A stretch of 58,008 nucleotides of DNA from Acidobacteriota bacterium (GTDB lineage: Bacteria > Acidobacteriota > Vicinamibacteria > Vicinamibacterales > UBA8438). A model generated the notes under the pieces. It was not told where the DNA came from. It saw only the letters and a program-made list of their open reading frames with translations, and ran no database searches. Location: the NCBI GenBank assembly GCA_015659035.1, contig DQNS01000066.1:1-58008 (forward strand). Direction: 5' to 3'. Position numbers and translations under genes: made by a program. This document shows, piece by piece, positions 1-6,474 of the stretch (positions are counted from its first letter, which is position 1; each line of letters opens with the position of its first letter).

Positions 1-449
1 ACCGACACCAGCACCACGCCTTTGTCGGCGAAGCCGACGCCATCGTAGTTGGCGCTACTACTTGCGCCAAAGGTCCACCCGCCGCCATGAATCCACACCA
101 TCACGGGCAGCCTGTCCTGATCGGAGTCGGCCGTGGTCCACACATTCAAGTACAGGCAGTCTTCACTCATCAGTTGTCGACCGCGCTGCATGCACGTGGC
201 GCCAAAGGTGTCCGCCACTCTCACACCCCGCCAGGGGATAGGAGGCTGTGGCGCCTTCCACCGCAGATCGCCAACCGGGGGAGCGGCGAACGGGATGCCT
301 CGAAACACCGTCACGTTGCCGTCCAGTTCGACACCGGACACCTGTCCGGACGTCAGTTGAACCGGTTCTTCGACCGCAAGAGCGGTGGTCGACACTGACA
401 CCAACAACGCCGAGATGGAGAGAAGAGCTCTGAGGTGCGGGCTTTTCAT
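1..449 (-). CDS. Type B carboxylesterase family protein, N-terminal part (runs off the window)
   Basis: The reading frame starts at ATG 449, with a GGAA ribosome binding site a few bases upstream, and stays open to the window edge, so about 149 N-terminal residues are seen. A signal peptide (MKSPHLRALLSISALL...ALA) is followed by the carboxylesterase N-terminal pattern: VFRGIPFAAPPVGDLRW, then SEDCLYLNVW, then PVMVWIHGGGWTFG. The last is the oxyanion-hole HGGG of alpha/beta hydrolases. The catalytic Ser and His lie outside the window. The protein is probably secreted and hydrolyses esters; its substrate cannot be told. The family assignment is secure. Confidence 0.88.
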   Translation of the reverse strand, partial: MKSPHLRALLSISALLVSVSTTALAVEEPVQLTSGQVSGVELDGNVTVFRGIPFAAPPVGDLRWKAPQPPIPWRGVRVADTFGATCMQRGRQLMSEDCLYLNVWTTADSDQDRLPVMVWIHGGGWTFGASSSANYDGVGFADKGVVLVS

Positions 450-538
450 GAGAGTTTCCTTCGGTGTGAATAGGTCGAGGACTCCACTGCTTCTTGCCAA
501 GGCCCAGAATAGGGGTCCAAGAATCAAATGTCCACCGA

Positions 539-626
539 ATGACGCACCAGACCGTTCGAACCGTGACTTGGCAGGGCCGTCTATGAGGTCGCCGCCAAGA
601 TCGGCGAAGGCGGCATGGGTGAGGCG
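539..626 (+). pseudogene. Relic of a Ser/Thr protein kinase N-terminus
   Basis: Bases 579-626 translate to VYEVAAKIGEGGMGEA, which is the glycine-rich ATP loop of bacterial Hanks-type kinases (family pattern YEVxAKIGEGGMGEVY). A plausible original start is ATG 539; between it and the loop one frame change is needed. After GEA the similarity stops and no kinase body follows. The piece is therefore the broken 5' end of a pknB-like gene. Identification rests on one motif, but it is a very characteristic one. Confidence 0.6.
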
Positions 627-639
627 CAGCTGCGGGTGC

Positions 640-846
640 TTAGGCAGCCAGCTCGCTGCCCCGAGCCTTGGACGACCCGGAGTCCGTCTGGCCAGCCAAG
701 CCCAGCTCGTCGAGAACACGATCGTAGAAGCGGGGAAAGGCTTCGCCTTGGTGGGCCGGTTCCACAGCCAGCGCGGCGGCCATGGCCCGGCGCAGCGCGG
801 GCGGCGGCGTCGACGAGGTGATCGTCAAGAACTGTTGCACGGTCAT
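640..846 (-). CDS. Small hypothetical protein downstream of the phasin gene
   Basis: A 68-residue frame (MTVQQFLTITSSTPPPALRRAM...) lies 55 bp downstream of the phasin-like gene on the same strand. Codon third positions are GC-rich like those of the neighbours, and the sequence looks amphipathic with no signal peptide or membrane segment. No clear Shine-Dalgarno site is seen and no family is recognised. It may be a third gene of the phaR transcript, or chance coding. Its 3' end lies next to the kinase relic. Confidence 0.35.
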   Translation of the reverse strand: MTVQQFLTITSSTPPPALRRAMAAALAVEPAHQGEAFPRFYDRVLDELGLAGQTDSGSSKARGSELAA

Positions 847-901
847 CGTTGAGAAACTTTTCCGGTACGACGAGGGGGAGGAACGATTGGTTGCGCCCGG
901 C

Positions 902-1225
902 TTACAGCCGCTCCATCCGCTCCTGGAGGCGATCCGCCGCCGCGGAGAGCTCGGCGATCTCCGCCGCTTTCGGATCCGAGTGGCGGCTCACTACTCGGCC
1001 CACGGCGCGGTTGATCTTCTCGCGGGCGTTGGCGACATGCCGGCGCACCGGCTCTTCCAGGGGTGTCCCGCGCTCGACCAGGTACTCGAAGAGCTTGCCA
1101 CTCTCCTCTCGGATCACGACTCCGCCCCCCAGCGTGGCCAGGTAGAGCCTCTTGAGGGCGCTCGGCCCCGGCGCGGTGTCGTCTGTCGCGCCAGTTGGCT
1201 CTGTCTCTACGTTCGCAACCATCAT
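902..1225 (-). CDS. Phasin-like polyhydroxyalkanoate granule-associated protein
   Basis: This 107-residue protein has the phasin / PhaF-PhaI look: after a disordered N-terminus, ALKRLYLATLGGGVVIREESGKLFEYLVERG, then a long helical stretch (PVRRHVANAREKINRAVGRV) and an amphipathic C-terminus. Such proteins coat PHA granules. Its ATG overlaps the phaR stop by one base (TGATG), so translation is probably coupled. ATG 1222 is an alternative start one codon later. No PHA synthase is in the window, so the link to PHA comes from the two regulatory and structural genes only. Confidence 0.7.
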   Translation of the reverse strand: MMVANVETEPTGATDDTAPGPSALKRLYLATLGGGVVIREESGKLFEYLVERGTPLEEPVRRHVANAREKINRAVGRVVSRHSDPKAAEIAELSAAADRLQERMERL

Positions 1226-1692
1226 CAGGCTTCCTCCGTGCTTGCTTTCTGCTCGTCTCGAGGTCCTCCGGGCTTCTTCGCGCGCCCTTCCTCGAGATTC
1301 GCCAGCGTTTTCTCGAGCTGGTCAAGTCGCTGACGCAGGGCGCTCATCTCCTCACGCGCCTCCTTCACCGGACCCAGGCGGTCGAAGGAGACCTGCACGA
1401 GGCGGTGCAATCCCTTCTGTACCTGGGTGACGCCGTTCGAAATCTTCTCGCCGCTGGCCCGCACCAGATCGTGCAACAGCTCTGGCGACAACCGTCCTCG
1501 CCCGCTCCGCCCTTCGTCGAGAATGATCTGAGTCAGGGTCTGACCGGTGACCACTTCGTCCGTCGCGTTGTCGATGACCTCGATCTCCTGCCCGTCGCGG
1601 ATCCACGCGGCGACCTCCTGCAGCGAGACGTAGCGGCTCTCCGCACTGTCGTAGAGCTTGCGGCTCTCGTAGCGTTTGATCGCTCTCGGCAT
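1225..1692 (-). CDS. phaR: PHA synthesis repressor/regulator PhaR
   Basis: The N-terminus (MPRAIKRYESRKLYDSAESR, then YVSLQEVAAWIRDGQEIEVID) is the PHB/PHA accumulation regulator DNA-binding domain (PF07879); the RYxxRKLYD pattern is diagnostic. Residues of about 95-140 form a coiled coil (AREEMSALRQRLDQLEKTLANLEE). Family members bind DNA and PHA granules and repress phasin genes. The phasin-like gene is directly downstream and overlaps by one base, fitting that role. A sigma70-like promoter with an inverted repeat at the predicted start site lies just upstream. Length (155 aa) is normal for the short acidobacterial form. Confidence 0.9.
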   Translation of the reverse strand: MPRAIKRYESRKLYDSAESRYVSLQEVAAWIRDGQEIEVIDNATDEVVTGQTLTQIILDEGRSGRGRLSPELLHDLVRASGEKISNGVTQVQKGLHRLVQVSFDRLGPVKEAREEMSALRQRLDQLEKTLANLEEGRAKKPGGPRDEQKASTEEA

Positions 1693-1726
1693 TCGACTTC
1701 GGCCGGTTAGCGCGGCGCGGCATCAT

Positions 1727-1741
1727 TGCCGCCATGCGGCA
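1727..1741. promoter_or_regulatory. Inverted repeat at the predicted phaR transcription start
   Basis: TGCCGC-CAT-GCGGCA is a perfect 6-bp inverted repeat with a 3-bp centre. It lies just downstream of the predicted -10 box and 35 bp before the phaR start codon. The position fits an operator, possibly for PhaR autoregulation. That role is an inference. Confidence 0.4.
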
Positions 1742-1742
1742 T

Positions 1743-1771
1743 AGTATACATGGATTGCCGCGCTGCGTCAA
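1743..1771 (-). promoter_or_regulatory. Sigma70-type promoter of phaR-phasin
   Basis: On the minus strand TTGACG (1771-1766) and TATACT (1748-1743) are separated by exactly 17 bp. Transcription would start near 1736, giving a leader of about 44 nt before the phaR ATG at 1692. The boxes match the consensus well, although binding has not been shown. Confidence 0.6.
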
Positions 1772-1854
1772 TGGATTGGCCAGCCGGGCACGACCCATAC
1801 GCGCCTGGCGCCGGATATTATCCGCCACCGGTGAACTGCCGTTGGCCGGCCCCT

Positions 1855-1895
1855 TTGACGATGATGAGGACAATATAGGATAATATTTAAAATAT
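1855..1895 (+). promoter_or_regulatory. AT-rich promoter region with palindrome, upstream of the antitoxin gene
   Basis: TTGACG (1855-1860) and GATAAT (1879-1884) are 18 bp apart. A perfect inverted repeat ATATTT-A-AAATAT (1883-1895) overlaps the -10 box and the predicted start site, as expected for an autoregulated antitoxin operon. The 60-bp AT-rich patch stands out in a GC-rich window. From here to the gene at 2043 there are about 150 nt with no recognisable gene. Together with the phaR promoter this accounts for the whole 1693-2042 intergenic stretch. Confidence 0.45.
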
Positions 1896-2042
1896 CATTA
1901 ATCATAATAAAATAGAGATGCCTGCATGAACACAAGTGTTTACTGGTAATTGACGGACGGCTGAGGATCTCATTCCGCGATTACCTGACGGATTAGCCAT
2001 GACACCAGGGGCGAGCATCCAGGCGCAATATTGAGGCGAGGC

Positions 2043-2375
2043 ATGGCAAGACGCAGTAGAGACTGGAACACGGCCCTGGCAGAAGACCTCGAGGACCCGG
2101 CCTTTGCTCGTGGGTTTCTGACGGCTGCGGTCGACCACGGCGTGTCGGTCCAGCAGGCGCTCGGCAAGGTCATTCGCGCGAGGGGGGTCAAGGAGTTTGC
2201 GGGGCAGGTGCCGATGGCGAGCCCCAACCTCTTGAGAGCGATCAACCCTCGGCACAACCCGACACAGGACACCTTGAATCGTCTGCTCAAACCGTTCGGG
2301 TTGAAACTAGGGGTGGCGCCCATCCAGGAGTCGAAGAACCGGCAGGCGTGGGTTGCCGGCCGACGGACCGAGTAG
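2043..2375 (+). CDS. HigA/COG3636-like antitoxin, HTH DNA-binding protein (no toxin beside it)
   Basis: The start is ATG 2043, with GAGG at 2033-2036 six bases upstream, rather than the in-frame TTG 2031. The 110-residue protein reads ALAEDLEDPAFARGFLTAA (the typical addiction-module antidote N-terminus), then VQQALGKVIRARGVKEFAGQ and VPMASPNLLRAINPRHNPTQDTLNRLLKPFGL, an XRE-type helix-turn-helix near residues 55-95. Family members usually pair with a RelE/HigB-type toxin. Here neither flank has one, so it is either an orphan regulator or the survivor of a module. Confidence 0.7.
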   Translation: MARRSRDWNTALAEDLEDPAFARGFLTAAVDHGVSVQQALGKVIRARGVKEFAGQVPMASPNLLRAINPRHNPTQDTLNRLLKPFGLKLGVAPIQESKNRQAWVAGRRTE

Positions 2376-2490
2376 GGGTCTACGGGATGTGACGAGCGCG
2401 GGGGTGAAAATATTCGACCGGCCAACCACCAAAAGCGCCACAGAAGGAGTAATCTAGGAAGTCCCTTTGCGGTTTTCTGGAGGTGTCTCT

Positions 2491-3816
2491 GTGAAAGCAA
2501 GTCTGACCCGGTGGCGGTCGCTGGTCTTCCTCTTTGTACTGCTCACGTCGGTCGTTGTCGGCACATCCGCCTGCCAGAGCACGTCGGCGGCTGTCGACAC
2601 GGCACTGGCCCGCGACCTCGGCATGGTCGATCCGGCGGCGGTCGGCGTTTCCGCCGAGCGGCTCGAGCGGCTCGACGCCGCCATGCAGGCGATGGTCGAT
2701 GACAGCAAGCTGGCCGGTGTCGCGACGATGCTGGCCCGCCATGGCAAGGTCGTGTTCACCGATGCGGTCGGCAAGCTAGATATCACCAAGGATGCCCCGG
2801 TCGAACTCGACTCGATCTTCCGCATCTACTCGATGACCAAGCCGGTTGTCGGCATCGCCATGATGATGCTGCACGAGGAAGGCAAGTGGCAGCTCAACGA
2901 CCCGGTGTCGAAATACATCCCGGCGTTCAGGGGTCTGAAGGTTTACACCGGGCAGGACGCTGACGGGAAGATGCAGGTCGAGGACGTCGAGCGCGGCAAG
3001 CGCATCACGATGCGCGATCTGATGAAGCACACCGCCGGGCTCGGTTATGTGCTGAACCCGCGTCATCCGGTCAATGCCGCATTCCTCGAGAACCAAGTGC
3101 TCGACCCGAATGCGTCGCTACAGACGATGATCGACAAGATGGTGGCGATTCCGCTGCTGGCGCAGCCGCAGACCATGTGGTCGTACAGCGCCGGGGTCGA
3201 CGTGCAGGGCTATCTGGTCGAGCAGCTCTCCGGGCAGCCGCTGGGCGAGTTCCTCGAGGAGCGGATCTTCGCACCGCTCGGCATGGTGGACACCGCCTTC
3301 TACGTGGCGCCCGACAAGAGTCATCGCGTGGCGGCCTATCATTCAGCCAGCCGTGAGGGCGGCCTGACGGTGTCCTATACGGGTCGGGGAGCGATTCGGT
3401 CCTCAGCGCCGGCAGGCCCGTCGGGTGGCGGCGGTCTGTACGGCACCGCGCCAGACTACCTCCGGTTCGCCCAGATGCTGCTGAACGGCGGCGAGCTGAA
3501 CGGCGTGCGGCTGGTGGCGCCACGCTCGATCGAGCTGATGCGCACCAATCATCTGACCGATGTCGAGCAGGCGACCTATCGCCGGCCGGGGCAGGGTTGG
3601 GGACTCGATTTCTCGGTGGTGACGGACGGCGCCGCATCGGGCGAGTCCTGGTCCACAGGGTCGTACTACTGGATCGGCATCGCCGGCACGTGGTTCTGGG
3701 TGGACCCAGAGCTCGATCTGACGTTCGTGGGGATGATTCAGCACAGCGGCGTCTCCATCAACGAGGTGCAGCAGCTCTCGCGCAGCCTGGTCTATCAGGC
3801 AGTTGTCGGCAAGTAA
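2491..3816 (+). CDS. Serine hydrolase of the beta-lactamase / class C family (COG1680), secreted or lipid-anchored
   Basis: GTG 2491 is chosen because GGAGG lies eight bases upstream (2478-2482); the in-frame TTG 2467 has none. The N-terminus is a signal sequence ending at Cys28 (GTSAC, a weak lipobox). The catalytic S114-M-T-K117 (SxxK) and Y232-S-A are present; Ala replaces the usual Asn of YxN, as in many esterase-type members. The rest follows the family layout (PVSKYIPAF, LMKHTAGLGY, PLGMVDT, GGGGLYGTAPDYLRF). Such proteins act as esterases, peptidases or transesterases more often than as lactamases. A terminator follows 155 bp downstream. Confidence 0.87.
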   Translation: MKASLTRWRSLVFLFVLLTSVVVGTSACQSTSAAVDTALARDLGMVDPAAVGVSAERLERLDAAMQAMVDDSKLAGVATMLARHGKVVFTDAVGKLDITKDAPVELDSIFRIYSMTKPVVGIAMMMLHEEGKWQLNDPVSKYIPAFRGLKVYTGQDADGKMQVEDVERGKRITMRDLMKHTAGLGYVLNPRHPVNAAFLENQVLDPNASLQTMIDKMVAIPLLAQPQTMWSYSAGVDVQGYLVEQLSGQPLGEFLEERIFAPLGMVDTAFYVAPDKSHRVAAYHSASREGGLTVSYTGRGAIRSSAPAGPSGGGGLYGTAPDYLRFAQMLLNGGELNGVRLVAPRSIELMRTNHLTDVEQATYRRPGQGWGLDFSVVTDGAASGESWSTGSYYWIGIAGTWFWVDPELDLTFVGMIQHSGVSINEVQQLSRSLVYQAVVGK

Positions 3817-3971
3817 CGGATTCCTTTCCGGCTGGGCTCGTCACCGTCAGGCGGCGCACCGTCGAGCTCCATCTTCGCGCGAACCGTCTGCAGGTCCCAC
3901 CGCCGACGGTGATAGTCGAGTCTGGGTCATCCTCTGCCTGCCTCCTCTCTCAGAACGACCCGGCTTCAACT

Positions 3972-3997
3972 TCTTGCGGCCGCGGCAAGATTTTTTT
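3972..3997 (+). terminator. Rho-independent terminator
   Basis: TCTTGC (3972-3977) pairs with GCAAGA (3985-3990) across a 7-nt GC-rich loop and is followed directly by seven T residues. It ends the transcript of the upstream serine hydrolase. The 11-mer TTCTTGCGGCC occurs again just after it, at 3997-4007. Confidence 0.65.
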
Positions 3998-4092
3998 CTT
4001 GCGGCCGACGGATCTCTGCACAAGTGCGCCCAACCGTAGCGCCGACAGCGCGAAGGCGGGTACGATTCTGTTCCGCGAAAGGAGCCCCACAG

Positions 4093-5373
4093 ATGCCGCC
4101 GACCTTCACTCGTTTCTCCACCTCGATCCAGCCCGAGGGTGCCTTCACCGTGCTCGCGGTAGCCCGGCGGTTGATTGCCGCCGGCAAGGAGGTCATCGAG
4201 TTGGAGATCGGCGACAGCCCGTTCGCGACGCCGGACGGGGCCCTTGAAGCGGGGATCCAGGCCATTCGCGACGGCCGCACCAGCTACGGTCCGTCGGTCG
4301 GGTTGCCGGAGTTTCGCCGGGCGGCGGCCGCCTACCTCCATGAGGAGCACGGCCTGGCGGTGACCGCCGACCATGTCGTCGCCGGACCGGGGGCGAAGAC
4401 CTTCGAGCAGCTGTTCTGTGAGGCGTTTCTCGAGCCGGACGACGGTGTGCTGGTGTTCAGCCCGTACTTCCCGACCTACGCGGCGAACATCGCCCGTCGC
4501 GGCGCGCGGATGGTGCTGTCGAGCCTGCGGGCATCACACGCGTTCCGGCCGGACCTCGACGATGTGCGTCGCTTCCTCGATGAGGACGCGCGGCCGAAGG
4601 CGGTCTTCCTGAACAGCCCGCACAACCCGACCGGCGGGGTCGCGACCGAGGACGATCTGCGCGGGCTCGCCGACCTGGTTCGTGGACGGGACGTGGCGGT
4701 GTTCAGCGACGAGCCGTACGACTGCATGGTCTGGGACGGGCGGCACCGTTCACTGCTGTGGGAGCCGGGCATGCTCGAGCAGACGGTGGCCGCCTACACC
4801 TTCAGCAAGTCGTTCAGCATGAGCGGGTGGCGGCTGGGCTACGCGGTTTCGAGCCCGGAGACGGTCAGGGTGCTCGATGTGCTGACCAACACCGCACTGT
4901 CCTGTGTGCCGCCGTTCACGCAGGTCGCGGGCATCGCGGCGATGCGGCACGACCGGCAGTATCGGGACGACCGGATGCGGGACTTTCACCGAAAAGTCGA
5001 GCTGCTGGTCAGGGGACTACGGACAGTCGAGGGGGTCGAGTGTCTGATGCCGGGTGGCACGTTCTATGTGTTCCCGTCGGTCGTGGCGATCTGTAACCGG
5101 TACGGGATCACGTCGCATGGTCTGGCGATGTATCTGCTCGAAGGGGCCGACGACCGGCTCGGCGTCGCCTGTCTGGGCGGGGAGTGCTTCGGCGACGCGG
5201 GCGCCGGGTTCCTGCGGCTGAGCTGCGCGCAGCCGGACGATCGGCTGAGGGACGCCGTCGCGTTCATCGCCGAGGCCACGACCCGGGACCTTCGGATCGC
5301 CGCCTACCTCGCCGCGCAACCGGAGCACCGCCTTGACACGCCCTACGAGACGACCGCCGGCGCTACCGCGTGA
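4093..5373 (+). CDS. PLP-dependent aminotransferase, class I/II
   Basis: Start ATG 4093 has AAAGGAG (4078-4084) eight bases upstream. The 426-residue protein has the fold-type I layout: SYGPSVGLPEFRRA near residue 64, NSPHNPTGG at 174-182, D206-EPY binding the pyridine nitrogen, Schiff-base K239 in YTFSKSFSMSGWRLGY, and R247. This fits aspartate/aromatic-type aminotransferases, but the substrate cannot be fixed. It is convergent with the uridine-kinase-like gene, whose stop lies only 7 bp away. Confidence 0.9.
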   Translation: MPPTFTRFSTSIQPEGAFTVLAVARRLIAAGKEVIELEIGDSPFATPDGALEAGIQAIRDGRTSYGPSVGLPEFRRAAAAYLHEEHGLAVTADHVVAGPGAKTFEQLFCEAFLEPDDGVLVFSPYFPTYAANIARRGARMVLSSLRASHAFRPDLDDVRRFLDEDARPKAVFLNSPHNPTGGVATEDDLRGLADLVRGRDVAVFSDEPYDCMVWDGRHRSLLWEPGMLEQTVAAYTFSKSFSMSGWRLGYAVSSPETVRVLDVLTNTALSCVPPFTQVAGIAAMRHDRQYRDDRMRDFHRKVELLVRGLRTVEGVECLMPGGTFYVFPSVVAICNRYGITSHGLAMYLLEGADDRLGVACLGGECFGDAGAGFLRLSCAQPDDRLRDAVAFIAEATTRDLRIAAYLAAQPEHRLDTPYETTAGATA

Positions 5374-5379
5374 ACCGAT

Positions 5380-5994
5380 CTATCGTGTCGTCAGGAGCGC
5401 AACGAGCAGTCCGACGCTCACCTCCACCGAGCTCCCGCCCGACAGCGTTAGCGTGGCCCAGCGAGCGGTCGGGCGTACGTAGCGCTCGAACATCGGGTGC
5501 ACGTCGCGTGCGTACTGCGCCCTGACGGCGTCCGGATCCCGGCCACGGTCGCGACAGTCGCGGGCGACGCGCCGGTCGACCGCGGTCTGGGCGTCCACCT
5601 CCAGGAAGACCGTCGTGTCGAGCAACGTCCGGACGTCGGGGTGGTGGAGCACCAGCAGCCCCTCGACGATCAGGAACGGCCGTGGCTCGACCGGTGCCAC
5701 CGCGGGCCGCCGGGTGTGCGTGGTGAAGTCGTAGATGGGACGCTGGATCGTCTCGCCACGCTGCAGCGCGCGCAGGTCCGCCACGAACCGGTCCCAGTCG
5801 AACGCCTCGGGCGCGTCGAAGTTCCACCGCTCACGCGCCGCCCGGTCCAGGTGGCCGAGGTCGTGGTAGTAGGCATCCATCGAGAGGACGGCGGCATCGA
5901 CGAGCGCCTCGGCCAGCGCATGGGCGAGGGTGGTCTTGCCCGACCCGGACGCACCGGCGAGGCCGACCAGATGGGGTGTGCGCCGAGCTGTCAC
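5380..5994 (-). CDS. udk: Uridine kinase-like P-loop kinase
   Basis: The protein is 204 residues, close to the usual Udk length. It has a P-loop G14-ASGSGKT-T22, a DAYYHD motif after beta 2 (the uridine-kinase DDFY-like region), WNFDAPEAFDWD, RPIYDFTTHTR, and the Walker B-like FLIVEGLLVLHHPDVR. Family enzymes phosphorylate uridine or cytidine with ATP/GTP in pyrimidine salvage. DAYYHD differs slightly from the classical D-x-F-Y. The gene ends seven bases from the convergent aminotransferase. Confidence 0.82.
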   Translation of the reverse strand: MTARRTPHLVGLAGASGSGKTTLAHALAEALVDAAVLSMDAYYHDLGHLDRAARERWNFDAPEAFDWDRFVADLRALQRGETIQRPIYDFTTHTRRPAVAPVEPRPFLIVEGLLVLHHPDVRTLLDTTVFLEVDAQTAVDRRVARDCRDRGRDPDAVRAQYARDVHPMFERYVRPTARWATLTLSGGSSVEVSVGLLVALLTTR

Positions 5995-6059
5995 GGTGCC
6001 ACGATACCGCAGACCTGGGAAGGACCTAAGACCCTCCGTTGGTCGGCCTCCGGTCTCCG

Positions 6060-6308
6060 GGCCGTTCCGTGGTACTGCTCGACCTACGCCCGGGCCCGCC
6101 GGCCAGCACGTATTCCGAACGGCATCAGCTGGTGCGGTTCTTCGAGGACGTGATCGAGCGGTTGCGCGGGGCGCCGGGGATCGAATCGGCCTCGGCGGTG
6201 GCGAATCTGCCGATGCAATCGGCCGGCGTCACCTTCGTGCTGCCCTTCAACGTAGAGGGCCAGCCGCCGCCCGAGAGCGAGGACCCGCGGGCCGACGTCC
6301 GGTTGGTC
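6060..6308 (+). pseudogene. Fragment of an ADOP/MacB-type ABC permease (periplasmic core)
   Basis: The frame reads YSERHQLVRFFEDVIERL, then RGAPGIESASAVANLPM and FNVEGQPPPE...PRADVRLV. This is the first periplasmic MacB-PCD segment of the duplicated orphan permeases common in Acidobacteriota (pattern FFExVLERLRxLPGVExAAAVxxLP). Similarity begins abruptly after a stop at 6027 and ends abruptly at about 6308, where an inverted response-regulator fragment begins. No membrane helices of the permease remain. Confidence 0.6.
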
Positions 6309-6358
6309 AGGCTCTTCAACAGATTGCGGGAATCGCGGTCGTCGTCGACGATCAGCAC
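6308..6358 (-). pseudogene. Fragment of a response-regulator receiver domain
   Basis: On the minus strand, from a possible GTG at 6358, the translation is VLIVDDDRDSRNLLKSL. This is the beta1-alpha1 segment with the acidic pocket that opens receiver domains. At about 6308 it runs straight into the opposite-strand permease fragment. Seventeen residues is little evidence, but the pattern is specific. Confidence 0.45.
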
Positions 6359-6474
6359 TCTCGTAGGCGTTGCCTGATCCGGTAAAGGCCGAGACAGGAT
6401 ACCCTAGAACCCCTTACGTGGTCGTTGTCGCGTCGGAGTCGATCTCGCGCGCCGTCGTCCGTCGTCAATCCGCT

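Noticed and set aside
1926..1949. Leader peptide MNTSVYW before the antitoxin gene
   Set aside because: Seven codons without a ribosome binding site; there is no attenuator-like structure after it.
1902..2500. Minus-strand frames over the antitoxin gene as a toxin candidate
   Set aside because: They are antisense to the antitoxin and show no RelE/HigB features.
2491..3816. Antibiotic-resistance beta-lactamase
   Set aside because: The SxxK motif is shared by esterases and peptidases of the family; Ala in place of Asn in YxN and the overall pattern do not support a true lactamase.
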